Assembly: GCA_001804805.1 (NCBI GenBank)
Contig: MHBH01000005.1
Location: 62,001-126,000 of the forward strand
Direction: 5' to 3'
DNA length: 64,000 nucleotides
Source of the DNA: Lentisphaerae bacterium GWF2_49_21
GTDB lineage: Bacteria > Verrucomicrobiota > Lentisphaeria > Victivallales > GWF2-50-93
Shown: piece by piece, positions 1-10,600 of the stretch
Layout: every line of letters starts with the position of its first letter
Numbering within the stretch: position 1 is the stretch's first letter
Program-made: the position numbers and the translations under genes
The notes under the pieces: model-generated
The model's database searches: none
What the model was told of the DNA's origin: nothing
Seen by the model: the letters and a program-made list of their open reading frames with translations, nothing else

Positions 1-89
1 CGGACGCCCCTTCTGACTAGGTTTTCAAAGAGGAGCTGTATCAGCTCTCTGGAAAGTTTGTCATAAGCAATGACATGGTAACCATTCAT
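1..89 (-). CDS. Partial CDS running off the left edge (N-terminus MNGYHVIAYDKLSRELIQLLFENLVRRGVR...)
   Basis: Minus-strand frame open to the window edge; no family recognised. Confidence 0.25.
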   Translation of the reverse strand, partial: MNGYHVIAYDKLSRELIQLLFENLVRRGV

Positions 90-107
90 TTTGCAAACAG
101 CATCGTA

Positions 108-233
108 GATACTAATAGTCTCGTAATAGAATGGACATAAATTAACGGAGGGTGGACTTTCCAGGCCGCCTTGGCGGGTTGGAAAACCCGCCCTCCTTTG
201 CAGTGTCAATACAATTGTGCAACTATTAGTATC
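108..233. repeat. Nested inverted repeat (MITE-like block) containing a REP-like double hairpin
   Basis: GATACTAATAGT (108-119) is the perfect reverse complement of ACTATTAGTATC (222-233); inside, GGAGGG (147-152)/CCCTCC (191-196) and GGCGGGTT (173-180)/AACCCGCC (185-192). Confidence 0.7.
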
Positions 234-250
234 AAGAAACTGAGGAGGGA

Positions 251-433
251 TCAGGGAGACATCTGTGGGCGTGATTTCACAGGAAACTCTTCAAGATACA
301 ATTCCGTTGCTTCTCTCAAGTTGGCAATCGCCTCCTCAATAGTGTGCCCTTGGCTCGCAGTGCCAATTTCAGGACACTCGGCAACATAAAGTTTTTTTTC
401 TTTATGTACAATGGCTGTAAATGATTGTGTCAT
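251..433 (-). CDS. HicB-family antitoxin-like protein (no adjacent HicA)
   Basis: MTQSFTAIVHKEKKLYVAECPEIGTASQGHTIEEAIANLREATELYLEE matches the HicB fold pattern; start placed at the internal Met. Confidence 0.8.
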   Translation of the reverse strand: MTQSFTAIVHKEKKLYVAECPEIGTASQGHTIEEAIANLREATELYLEEFPVKSRPQMSP

Positions 434-527
434 TTGTGAATTTCTCCGCTTTATCCATTGAATTAAGCCAGCAAACAAGAAAAATCAAGAGTTATAAAAT
501 GCGTCACAGTTCCGACAGTGCCGTATT

Positions 528-1718
528 TTATCTGCTAACCGTCTTCGCTGCGATCTTCGCAGGATTTACGGCGCAGAGGCGTATGATGCCGGCTAGATCG
601 GCTTCGGTTTCAGTCAGGCCTTTCATCCAGCCGCCCTTGAGCCTGGAAGCAAGTTCGATCGAGATGGTGAGCGCACAGCAGCAGTTTCTTACGAACTTCT
701 TCCTGCATTCGTCAGCATTGTCCGGATCTGCGTCGGTGCGGAGCATGTGGCAGTCGAATTCAACCACGCCTTTCCAGCCAACCTGGTCGAGCAGCCAGAA
801 CATCTGCACTGTCTCCTTGAGACCCTCGGGGCCGATCAACGGCGGGAAGTCGTTGTCGAACTGCGCCTTTATCTGACTTCCGAAATGGAGGAAGGAAAGC
901 TTGTTCATCGTTGTCAGATAACCGAGCGCCTGGACGCCGTTCATCAGCGCCATGCTTTCGTGCTGGAGGAGTTCGGGATTGACGCCCCAGAAATCTGGAT
1001 TCCTGAGTTTTCCGCAGATGAATCCGACAGCGTGTCCGGATGTCGGAAGATACATGTGCCCTCGGGGTTCGTTCGGCTTGGGCTCGATTGTCGCGCCGAT
1101 GTAGTTCTTCAATCTTTTCGCCTTGATGTAGTCATAGACGTGGTCGAGTCCTTCTGCAAGCCAGTTGTATACTTCTTTCCATTTCACGGCCACAGGAACT
1201 TCGAATCCGTCGCGCGCAACCCAGTAGGTATAATGTTTTGCGCCGAAGAAACTGCCGATGCGGAGAGTCCTTTCGACCTTCTTCCTCGCAAGCGCGCGGA
1301 TCTTCGGATCAGGATTTGTGAGACCGCCGTTGCGGAAGACCGGATTGCCGTGGAGGCTGCAGGTGGCGGTATTGACAGAAATGCCGGCCTCGTCGAGCAT
1401 GGACTTTATTGTCTTCATCGTGGAGTAGGCACTGCTGTTCTTGTCGAGATCGTCTTCGGGATTCTTCGGATCCCATGGAACGAGATCGTCGTCGTGGAAG
1501 CTTGTCGCTTCGATAAGCCCTTCATCGGCCGCCCAGCAGAGGATCTTTGCGACCTCGATTGAAGATATTCCTGGGAGGACCTTGCCGCCGAACGGATCCG
1601 CGAGCGGATTCCCGACGCACCAGAACGGCATTGAACGCATCGTTGCCGGACCATGATTATAAGCTTTCCTCTTCATCTTGACTTGCTCCTTTGTCTTTTT
1701 GATTTGTTCTATAGACAT
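528..1718 (-). CDS. xylA: Xylose isomerase
   Basis: TIM-barrel xylose isomerase motifs (TFHDDDLVPWD-like, IGATIEPKPNEPRGHMYLPTSGHAVGF, VEFDCHMLRTD); the ORF-track extension upstream overlaps the SDR gene, so start set at MSIEQIKK. Confidence 0.85.
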   Translation of the reverse strand: MSIEQIKKTKEQVKMKRKAYNHGPATMRSMPFWCVGNPLADPFGGKVLPGISSIEVAKILCWAADEGLIEATSFHDDDLVPWDPKNPEDDLDKNSSAYSTMKTIKSMLDEAGISVNTATCSLHGNPVFRNGGLTNPDPKIRALARKKVERTLRIGSFFGAKHYTYWVARDGFEVPVAVKWKEVYNWLAEGLDHVYDYIKAKRLKNYIGATIEPKPNEPRGHMYLPTSGHAVGFICGKLRNPDFWGVNPELLQHESMALMNGVQALGYLTTMNKLSFLHFGSQIKAQFDNDFPPLIGPEGLKETVQMFWLLDQVGWKGVVEFDCHMLRTDADPDNADECRKKFVRNCCCALTISIELASRLKGGWMKGLTETEADLAGIIRLCAVNPAKIAAKTVSR

Positions 1719-1738
1719 AAATTTTCCGTCCGGAAAAT

Positions 1739-2449
1739 TTATAAGTGCTGGCCGCCGTCCACGAAAATTATCTGACCTGTGATTGAATCGGTTTCCGCCA
1801 GGAAGATGCAGGCCTTTGCGACATCTTCCGGTGTCGGCGCCTTTTTCATGGGTGTCATGGCGATCTGGATCTTCATCTTTGATTTTTCCATTCCGCGCGG
1901 AGGCAGCACGGCTCCCGGGGCGACACCGTTCACCCGTATCCTCGGTGCCCACTGCAGGGCGGCCGTTGTTGTAGCTTTAGCGAGGGCTTTTTTAGACAAG
2001 GCATATGAGCCATCATCAGGGAACGTTTTTGTGATGCGGCGGTCAAGCAAGTTGATGATGCAGCCTTCCTTTATATTCTGCTGCTGGAACTTTTTCATAA
2101 GTATGAGAGGGGCGCGGAAATTGATGTCCAGCTGATGCTTTGCGCCAGCAATATTTTCCTTGGCCAAAGGACAAGGAAAATATATTGAGGCATTATTGAT
2201 TAAAATATCTATTTTTCCAAGTGACGGGATGAGTTTTTCAGCCGCTTCGAGATCGGACAGCTCGCATTTTACTGTTTTGTGTCCGGCTTTTTTGCCGCCG
2301 AGTTCTTTCAGGAGTTTTTCAGCCTCCTTGCCGGAATTATTGTAATGGATTGCGAGTTTCGCACCGGCTTCAGCGAAGGCAACGCAGATCGCCCTGCCGA
2401 TCCTGACGGCTCCGCCTGTGACAAGTACAATTTCATTTTCCAAGTTCAT
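1739..2449 (-). CDS. SDR family oxidoreductase, pteridine-reductase-like
   Basis: VLVTGGAVRIGRAICVAFAEAGAKLAIHYN, NNASIYFP, YALSKKAL, VDGGQHL. Confidence 0.85.
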   Translation of the reverse strand: MNLENEIVLVTGGAVRIGRAICVAFAEAGAKLAIHYNNSGKEAEKLLKELGGKKAGHKTVKCELSDLEAAEKLIPSLGKIDILINNASIYFPCPLAKENIAGAKHQLDINFRAPLILMKKFQQQNIKEGCIINLLDRRITKTFPDDGSYALSKKALAKATTTAALQWAPRIRVNGVAPGAVLPPRGMEKSKMKIQIAMTPMKKAPTPEDVAKACIFLAETDSITGQIIFVDGGQHL

Positions 2450-2597
2450 TGGAAAATAAAATAATGCACCCGCGTTCATAAATCAAGTAATTTTTGAACG
2501 GGTATCTCCTCCGTAAGGCCTTGCCGGGCATTCTTGACTTTATGAAAATGCAGCGGTATGATTAGGGAAATGTAAAAATTACAAAGGGGAAACGCCA

Positions 2598-3503
2598 GTG
2601 GAAAAAATTCTGATTGATACCGATCCCGGACAGGATATAGACGATCTTCTGGCTATAATATTCGCCTTGAAACGGCCGGAGCTCGACATAAGGGCGATCA
2701 CGACCGTGACCCAGCCCTCCTACAAGCGCGCACGGATCATAAAGCGGCTCCTGCGCTACGTGGACCGCATGGATATTCCCGTCGCATCGGGAATGGATTT
2801 GCCGATGAGGCAGCTTTCCGCTGAAGAACTCAGGTTCCAGGATGATCCTAAGAACACGATGAACCACTACGCTTTTGCCGAACCGGAGGATACTGCCGAT
2901 GAACCGGACGGCGAGGACGCCGTCGACCTGATAATAGATACTGTTGAGGAAAGCCCGGGAGAAATAGTCCTTGCCTGCATAGCGCCTCTTACGAATATCG
3001 CCTGTGCCCTCAGGAAAAGACCTGATTTGGCGGGTAAGATCAAATACATCGCGATGATGGGCGGAGAACTGAACCTCAACCGCGCTGAACACAATGTCGC
3101 CTTCGACTACATAGCCTCGGACATCGTGTTGAATTCAGGGGTCAAGATCTACATGGGGACATGGGAGGTGACACGCCGATTCTCCTTTACGATTGAGGAG
3201 TGCAAGGCATTCCACAACCATCATGCCCCGGTGAGCAAGGCGCTGGGCAGGGCCATCGACCTCTGGTATCCCGGCAGCAGCAACTGGAAACCTGGACCGG
3301 TCATGTACGACATCTTTCCTATGATCCATCCTTTCGACCAGTCGTATTACACCCTCAAGCACACGTTCGTGCAGGTCGAGACCAAAGGTGATTTCACCAA
3401 GGGGATGACTGTCCGCGGAGGCAGCAACCCGAACATCGAGGTAACCACCGACATCAAGGCCGCCGAAGTCAAGGAACTCTACCTGAAGACGGTGTTGGGG
3501 TAA
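2598..3503 (+). CDS. Nucleoside hydrolase (inosine/uridine-preferring family)
   Basis: N-terminal KILIDTDPGQDIDDLLAI; IAPLTNIACALRKRPDLAGKIKYIAMMGGE. Confidence 0.9.
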   Translation: MEKILIDTDPGQDIDDLLAIIFALKRPELDIRAITTVTQPSYKRARIIKRLLRYVDRMDIPVASGMDLPMRQLSAEELRFQDDPKNTMNHYAFAEPEDTADEPDGEDAVDLIIDTVEESPGEIVLACIAPLTNIACALRKRPDLAGKIKYIAMMGGELNLNRAEHNVAFDYIASDIVLNSGVKIYMGTWEVTRRFSFTIEECKAFHNHHAPVSKALGRAIDLWYPGSSNWKPGPVMYDIFPMIHPFDQSYYTLKHTFVQVETKGDFTKGMTVRGGSNPNIEVTTDIKAAEVKELYLKTVLG

Positions 3504-3516
3504 AGGGGCGATTACA

Positions 3517-3548
3517 CGATCGCAATCGACTGCAATCGATAGCGATCG
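3517..3548. repeat. Imperfect palindromic CGATCGC...GCGATCG block
   Basis: CGATCGC (3517-3523) / GCGATCG (3542-3548) enclosing ACTGCAATCGAT-type repeats, directly upstream of the next gene. Confidence 0.6.
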
Positions 3549-3568
3549 AGAATTTAGGAGGAAATCGA

Positions 3569-4324
3569 ATGGAAATTTTCCGGAAATCAGCCGGATACCG
3601 CTTCCTGGATGCATACGTGCTCGCAAATGTGGTGGAGCTTGGCACGGGGCATTTCTGCAGCAGCTTTCTCAATATGAGGAATGATCCTGGCGGGCGTACC
3701 TACTCGCAGATGACCCATGCGGCGCGGTCTGGATGCCGGAACTTCGCCGAAGGCTCCGAGCGGCTGATGACTTCCTACGCTACTGCGTTGGAGCTCCTTG
3801 ATGTGGCACGGGCAAGCCTCTGCGAACTTCGCGATGACTACAGCAAGTTTCTGATGATGAACTGGCAGGCGCCATGGCCGATGAATAGCGAAGAAGCCAA
3901 ACGCATCTATGCTGTCCGCCTCGATGCGCCGGACTATGGAAACGATATCAACCGCGGAATCTGCCTGCATGTAATGGGACAATACAAGAAATTCGATCCC
4001 GAACTTTCCTCGGAAGACGGGATTGTCAGGGCGAACACCCTCTTAATCCTTATTACACGCACACTCAACATGCTGGACAAATACATCAAGAATATCGGGG
4101 AAGAGTTTGTTGAGAAAGGTGGGTTCCGTGAACGCCTGGGCACAGTTCGCAGCGAAGCGAGAACAATGCAGAATCATGAACCGGCGGAAGTTCCCAAATG
4201 CCCAAAATGCGGATCGCCGACACGCTTGAGGAAGACTAGAAAGGACAATAAGCCGTTCTGGGGATGCGCTGAATATCCTGCTTGCAAAGGAATCGTGGAA
4301 TATTCAGAGCGGGAAAAGGCTTGA
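3569..4324 (+). CDS. Four-helix-bundle (S23-like) protein with C-terminal topoisomerase-type C4 zinc finger
   Basis: N-terminal helical region with SGCRNFAEGSER; C-terminal CPKCGSPTRLRKTRKDNKPFWGCAEYPACKG; RBS AGGAGG upstream. Confidence 0.75.
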   Translation: MEIFRKSAGYRFLDAYVLANVVELGTGHFCSSFLNMRNDPGGRTYSQMTHAARSGCRNFAEGSERLMTSYATALELLDVARASLCELRDDYSKFLMMNWQAPWPMNSEEAKRIYAVRLDAPDYGNDINRGICLHVMGQYKKFDPELSSEDGIVRANTLLILITRTLNMLDKYIKNIGEEFVEKGGFRERLGTVRSEARTMQNHEPAEVPKCPKCGSPTRLRKTRKDNKPFWGCAEYPACKGIVEYSEREKA

Positions 4325-4441
4325 AGTAGTAGAACATTCCTTGATTAGCGTTCATTATGAAATCGCGCGAAATTGATGTTGAATTTCATTCTATTCCGCC
4401 TATTTTAATTTTCAGATGGAATTTCATGAGACAATATTTTC

Positions 4442-7429
4442 ATGCCAGGGGTGCTTATGCCAGTCAAGGAATTCAAGTTCAAGCTGAAGGATGTCAAGGA
4501 CAGGAAACTTTCACTTCTCTACGATGATGACGATCACAGTCTGCAGGTTCTTGTCGACGGAGTACTCGCAGGCAGGGACGAGCAGGGGACCAGATATGTC
4601 ATCGAGGATGACAGTGGCAACGAGATAAGATTCGAATCCGGCCTCGATGAAAATTGGAAACCATGGCTTAAGGCAAACGGTGAAGATGTCAAATTGGCCT
4701 CGGCTCTCGCCTGGTACCAGTGGGTATGGATAGGACTACCAGTTGTTCTTGTTTTCACGGGAGGAATGATTGGTGGCATGTTCGGAGGAGCGGCCACATA
4801 TCTGAACTATGTGATAATGCAATCGAGCCGGTCTGCTGCAGTGCGCTATGGCGTGACCATGGCCTTGAGCATTTCCGCATTCTTCTGCTATGTAATCGCC
4901 GTCGTCCTCATGAATATCGCATTTGGAACGCAGCAGGGGAGATCCTTTGTCGACGCATTCAAGCAGGGATACAGCAGCGCGTACGAGTCCGTAACGCCCG
5001 ATCCAGCAAAGCCTGAAGGCATACCGAACGTCTATGTTGATAATGGTTCTACATCGTTTCTGGAGTTTTCCGTCGACGGCAAGGCGCAGGGCGAAATAAA
5101 GCCATTCGAATATAAATCCCTGAACCTGAAGCCCGGGAAGCATAAATTCGTTTTTAATGAGAACAAGAAGGAATTTGACACCATCGGGGCTGAAGTGGTA
5201 AAGAACAAGGTGTGCATCATAAATCCGAAGGCGCTTTCAAATTTTGTAATTGAGAAGGCCTCATTCAGTTCATTCAACCTCGTCCCTGGCGCCGGCGGGA
5301 CTTCATTTGAGAATATAAAAGGACAGAAGACTGCGAGTGCTGACTATGGTCTTCTCGAGGGAGTGCCGGAAAAGATACAGGTAAAATCCAAGGCCGGCGA
5401 AATGGGCAAGATTGAATATCGCACGAAGCTTCTCAAGGCCTTTCCGGAGAACCTTGGCAGCCAGCAGGCATATGCGATCCTCAAGGATGAGGCCAACAGC
5501 CTGAAAATATTCTATTATGACGACAAGGATAAATTTATTATATGGCTTTTGAATGCACTCGGCAAGGAGCCTAGGAAGCCTGAATACAGGGATATGCTGC
5601 TGGATTATTCGAAGAAGACTGAAAAATATGTGCTCGAAGCCGCGTTGAAATCCCTCAATAACTATGTTGAAGAAATTCCTGACGATACGCTTGTCGCACT
5701 TGCATTGGCCGATGAAAAAGTCAATTCGTCGGGGATGTCATCCGACAGTCCTGCAATCGATGGAAGAACTGGCTGGGCGATGAAAGCTCTTCTCAAGCGG
5801 GGCAAGCTTGCCCTTATTGCAAAGGATTTTCCAAAGTTGAAGAAGAGCCAGCAGGCCACCATGCTCAGGATCGCCCTTATGGAAGGTTCGGATTCCCTGA
5901 AGAAATCCCTCATTGATGCGGTACTTGATTCCCCGGTGCTCCAGGACGAATTCATGCTCAGCAGCCTCCTGGGGATTGTCGCATCGAAGGAATTTGTGCC
6001 GGACGAGGTGCAGATGGAGAAGATAGACGCCATGATCTCAAAGATCGAAATGGACAGGGTGAAGAAGCACTGGGAGAAGACATGGCAGGAGAAGCTCCAG
6101 GCAATAGCGGCAGACGGTGCCAGCAATAGTTACCTCGACAAGAAGATCATGGAGACATTCAAGTCCCCGGACCGACAGGACTTCAAGCTTCTTGTCTCAT
6201 TTGTGAAGAAGGGGAACTATAAGCCGGTACTGGAGCTGTTCAAATCTCTTCCGGGATACGCCAAGCTTGACGTGCTCAGGGCCCTTCCTTATTCAAAGAG
6301 TGAAAAAGTGCCGCAGGAGGCGATCGAGCTTGCGTGGATAGGGGTCAATGACGGGAGCGACGATCTCTGGAGGTATGGCCTGCACTATCTTTCAGCAAAC
6401 TATCCTTCCAGATCCGAGTTCCTGAAGAAGTCATGGGAATATTACAGCAAGATCCCCGATGAGAAAAAAAAGAAGGAATTTGCCAGGGAGCTATGGTCCT
6501 GTTCTTATTCGCATATTGACAGGATGACCGTACAGGAGTTGTGCATGGTTGCATCTGAATCTCCAACCGAGGATTTTGTAAAGGCGGCGATAGGGAAGCT
6601 TGACAGGGACCGTGACAAGCGTGCTGAAAACTTCACAGAGCTCGCAAAGGTTTATCCCTCAACAGGAAACGAAGCCAGCAGGGCGATGATGATGCGGCAG
6701 ATGAAGGAGGTGTCATATCTCCAATTCGCATTCCGCAAACAGGAGGACTTCAAGGCAATCAAGGATCTGATACAGCTTGGGCTTGAAGACAAGTCTGCAT
6801 CGGCAAGAGAACCTGCACTCGAGGCGGCCTTCAAGATGGAAAACACGGAATTTCCAGCAGAAGAGGCTGCATTGAAGATAATCTCCGGAGCGGATGAACA
6901 GACAAGGAAGAACCTCCAGAACGGGTTCGACAGGTGGACCTGCGAGATATGGCGGAACAAGACGAGTGACAGGAACGAAAGAGCTAAGGCGCTTTCAAAG
7001 ATTACTGCCGTCCTCGAGCGCACCGAAGACAAGGAAATTGCGAAGTTCGCAAACAATTCACTGGCGAATCCCGACGAGTCGGAGAAGACATATGTTGAGG
7101 CTCTCCTAAGGATCGCCGACAAGAACAAGCTGCCAGATGCCAGGGAGGATTCGCTGAGGCGCCTCGCGAGCCTGGACGTCCAGAAAAGTCCTGCAGTGCT
7201 GGCGCAGATTCTGAAATCACTGGAAGATCCGGATCTGAAGGTCAGATATAATGCATTTTGCCTTGCCGCGCCAAAAAGCCGTGATGACAAGGAGGGGAAA
7301 ATCCTTGCAAAGCTCAAGTCGGTTTCCGCGAAGGAGACGGATCCGAAGACCAAGTCCGACATGGAAAGGATCTTGAAATCATATCTTCCGTCGGCTCCGC
7401 AACCGGCCAAGGCACCGGCAAAGAGATAA
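4442..7429 (+). CDS. Large HEAT-like repeat membrane protein, function unknown
   Basis: 995 aa; two hydrophobic segments (~residues 90-155) followed by alpha-helical repeats. Confidence 0.65.
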   Translation: MPGVLMPVKEFKFKLKDVKDRKLSLLYDDDDHSLQVLVDGVLAGRDEQGTRYVIEDDSGNEIRFESGLDENWKPWLKANGEDVKLASALAWYQWVWIGLPVVLVFTGGMIGGMFGGAATYLNYVIMQSSRSAAVRYGVTMALSISAFFCYVIAVVLMNIAFGTQQGRSFVDAFKQGYSSAYESVTPDPAKPEGIPNVYVDNGSTSFLEFSVDGKAQGEIKPFEYKSLNLKPGKHKFVFNENKKEFDTIGAEVVKNKVCIINPKALSNFVIEKASFSSFNLVPGAGGTSFENIKGQKTASADYGLLEGVPEKIQVKSKAGEMGKIEYRTKLLKAFPENLGSQQAYAILKDEANSLKIFYYDDKDKFIIWLLNALGKEPRKPEYRDMLLDYSKKTEKYVLEAALKSLNNYVEEIPDDTLVALALADEKVNSSGMSSDSPAIDGRTGWAMKALLKRGKLALIAKDFPKLKKSQQATMLRIALMEGSDSLKKSLIDAVLDSPVLQDEFMLSSLLGIVASKEFVPDEVQMEKIDAMISKIEMDRVKKHWEKTWQEKLQAIAADGASNSYLDKKIMETFKSPDRQDFKLLVSFVKKGNYKPVLELFKSLPGYAKLDVLRALPYSKSEKVPQEAIELAWIGVNDGSDDLWRYGLHYLSANYPSRSEFLKKSWEYYSKIPDEKKKKEFARELWSCSYSHIDRMTVQELCMVASESPTEDFVKAAIGKLDRDRDKRAENFTELAKVYPSTGNEASRAMMMRQMKEVSYLQFAFRKQEDFKAIKDLIQLGLEDKSASAREPALEAAFKMENTEFPAEEAALKIISGADEQTRKNLQNGFDRWTCEIWRNKTSDRNERAKALSKITAVLERTEDKEIAKFANNSLANPDESEKTYVEALLRIADKNKLPDAREDSLRRLASLDVQKSPAVLAQILKSLEDPDLKVRYNAFCLAAPKSRDDKEGKILAKLKSVSAKETDPKTKSDMERILKSYLPSAPQPAKAPAKR

Positions 7430-7611
7430 ACTCCCCGGGATTCCGACTGCTGTGCCCATATTAAAATCCGGCGGCTCTTGAAATTTTAAGGCGGTGGAAT
7501 TTAAAATGATAAATTTTTAACAATTAATTTGGAAAATTGCTTCTTCCTGTGTTAGCTTACCAAGTTTTTCGGAGATTGTCTATACTCTGCAGGGAAACAG
7601 ATTGACAACCC

Positions 7612-7641
7612 CCACGTTTTTCAATATTGAGTCCAGGGGGT
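7612..7641 (+). promoter_or_regulatory. Candidate sigma70-like promoter upstream of nifJ
   Basis: TTGACA then TATTGA with ~18-nt spacing. Confidence 0.3.
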
Positions 7642-7699
7642 AATCGTGCTTAAAGCTGAACAATAATTTAAATTCATATTCAAACTAAGGAGAATTAAA

Positions 7700-10600
7700 A
7701 TGGCTGGAAAAATGGTGACGATCGACGGGAATTATGCCGCAGCGCATGTGGCCTACGCCTTCAGTGAAGTAGCGGCGATTTATCCGATCACCCCGTCTTC
7801 GAACATGGGTGAGTATGCAGATGAATGGATGAGCCAGGGGAAGAAGAATCTCTTCGGCAAGCCTGTAGATGTCATTGAAATGCAGTCCGAAGCCGGTGCC
7901 GCCGGTGCCGTCCACGGTTCACTTAGCGCCGGAGCGATGACAACTACTTTCACGTGCTCGCAGGGGCTTATGCTGATGATTCCCAACATGTACAAGATCG
8001 CAGGTGAAATGATCCCGACGGTCTTCCATGTGTCCGCACGTTCGCTTGCATGCCAGTCGCTCTCGATCTTCGGAGATCATGGGGACGTGATGGCTGTCCG
8101 CCAGACCGGTTTTGCGTTGATGGCCGCCAGTTCGATCCAGGAGACCATGGATCTTGCACTTGTCTCACATCTTGCAACACTCAAGGCTCAGATACCCTTC
8201 CTCAACTTCTTCGACGGATTCAGGACCTCGCATGAAGTCCAGAAAGTCTATGGGATCAGCCAGGAAGACATGCTTAAGCTTGTTGAACCCGAATATATCG
8301 AACTGTTCCGCAGCCGTGCAATGAAACCTGAGAATCCCTTTATCAAGGTAGCTGCCCAGAATCCTGACGTATATTTCCAGGGCCGTGAGACTACGAACAA
8401 GCAGTACGCCGCCTGTCCGGTAATTGTTCAGGAATACATGGATAAGGTCGCGAAGGTGATTGGCCGCCAGTACCACCTCTTCGACTACTACGGTGATAAG
8501 AACGCCGAGAACATCATAGTCTCAATGGGCTCAAGCTGCGAGACCATCGAGGAAACTGTTGATTATCTCAACAAAAAAGGTGCGAAGGTCGGCCTCATCA
8601 AGGTCCGCCTCTACCGTCCGTTTGCAACAGAAGCTTTCCTTAAATCAATTCCAGCTAGCGTCAAGAAGATCGTCGTCCTGGACAGGACAAAGGAACCCGG
8701 ATCGATTGGTGAGCCGCTCTATATGGATGTAGTAACTGCGCTCCAGGGCAGGAGCATCAAGGTCATAGGCGGACGATACGGCCTCTCCAGCAAGGAATTC
8801 ACGCCGTCAATGGTCAAGGCTGTATACGACCACCTCAATGGCAAATGCACGCACAACTTCACCGTCGGTATCGAGGACGATGTCTCGAATCTTTCACTTC
8901 CGGTCAAAGAGCAGATCCACACGGAGCCTGAAGACACCTTCAGCTGTATGTTCTGGGGGCTCGGATCAGACGGAACAGTCGGTGCGAACAAGGAGTCAAT
9001 CAAGATCATCGGCGACAACACCGACATGTACGCGCAGGGATATTTCGTATATGATTCAAAGAAGTCATACGGAATCACAGTATCGCATCTTCGTTTCGGA
9101 AAAAGCCCGATCCGTTCGCCCTACCTCGTCTACAGCCCGAACTTCGTGGCCTGCCACAACCCGGCATACATTGGCCGTTATGACATGCTCGAAGGTATCA
9201 GGGAAGGCGGGGTTTTCCTCCTGAATTCCGAATGGGACAGGCAGGACGTCTTCAACCATCTGACCGAAGACATGCAGAAGACAATCATTTCAAAGAAACT
9301 CAAGTTCTACAATATCGACGCCCTCAAGATCTCCGAAAAGGCTGGTCTTGGCGCAAGGATCAACACCGTCATGATGACTGCGTTCTTCGCAATCTCCGGC
9401 GTCCTTCCCAAGGAGAAGGCGATCGAGCTGATCAAGAATGCCATCAAGAAGGCCTATGGCAGGAAAGGCGAGGACATCGTCAAGAAGAACTGGGAATGCG
9501 TTGACGCCACAAACGCAGCTCTTGAAGAAGTCAAGGTGCCTGCGAGCATTACCTCCTCGTATAAGCCCGGGAAACTCATAGCAGACGATGCTTCGGACTT
9601 CGCCAAGGACGTCATCAGGCCTCTCATGCATCTCAAGGGAGACACGGTTCCAGTTTCCAAGATGTCGTTTGACGGTATCATTCCGACCGGTACGGCCGCT
9701 TTGGAAAAACGCTGTATCGCTCCGCGCCTTCCGAAATGGATTCCGGAGAACTGCATACAGTGCAACATGTGCGTCATGGCATGTCCGCATGCCGTGATCC
9801 GTGCAAAACAGATTGATCCGGCGAACCTCAAGAACAAGCCGGCTTCGTTTACGACCATTAAGTCCAAGACAAAGAACGACAAGAACCTTGATTACAAGAT
9901 CCAGCTCTATGTGGACGACTGCACAGGCTGCGGAGTCTGCGTGGAGACATGCCCGGCAAAGGTCAAGGCCCTTGAGTTCTCTACTCTCGAAGACGAGCAC
10001 AAGAAGGGTGAGATCGAGAACTACAAGTTCTTCGATGCGCTTCCTGACAATGTACTTGACGGCGCCGGTGAAGACACCGTAAAGGGTGCGATGTTCAAGA
10101 AGTCGCTCTTCGAGTTCTCAGGCGCATGCGCAGGCTGCGGCGAGACACCTTATGTAAGGATGCTCACACAGCTCTTCGGCGAAAACATGGTTGTCGCGAA
10201 TGCTACGGGATGCTCCTCGATCTATGGCGGAACATTCCCGACCGTCCCATATTGCAAGACGAAGGAAGGACGCGGCCCGGCATGGGGCAACTCCCTCTTC
10301 GAGGATAATGCCGAATACGGATTTGGAATGCGTCTCGCGGTCGACAGCAACCGTGCGCTTCTGAAGATGAACGTTGAAAAGCTGCTCCAGCTCGGAACTG
10401 CCGCCGATCTCAAGGCAGCTCTCGAAAAGTGCATAGGGCTCTGGGACAGCAGGAAGCAGGATGCGATTGCCGCACAGGATGCCGTCAAGAAGCTGATCCC
10501 TGCGGCTCTGAAGCAGGCTTCCGGAGAAGCACAGGGTGTCCTGAGGAAGATAAAAGAGCTCCAGGATTATTTCGTAGACAAGAGCGTATGGGGCATCGGT

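Noticed and set aside
251-433. Complete HicAB toxin-antitoxin module
   Set aside because: No HicA-like dsRBD ORF found directly upstream or downstream; reported as a solitary HicB-like gene.
747-1562. Long antisense ORFs (e.g. 747-1562, 18735-19826, 26331-27047, 9290-10000)
   Set aside because: They lie opposite strongly supported genes (xylA, rho, valS, nifJ), have no recognisable domains and show compositions typical of antisense translation.
3569-4324. Diversity-generating retroelement (four-helix-bundle Avd-like protein)
   Set aside because: No reverse transcriptase and no template/variable repeat pair seen nearby.
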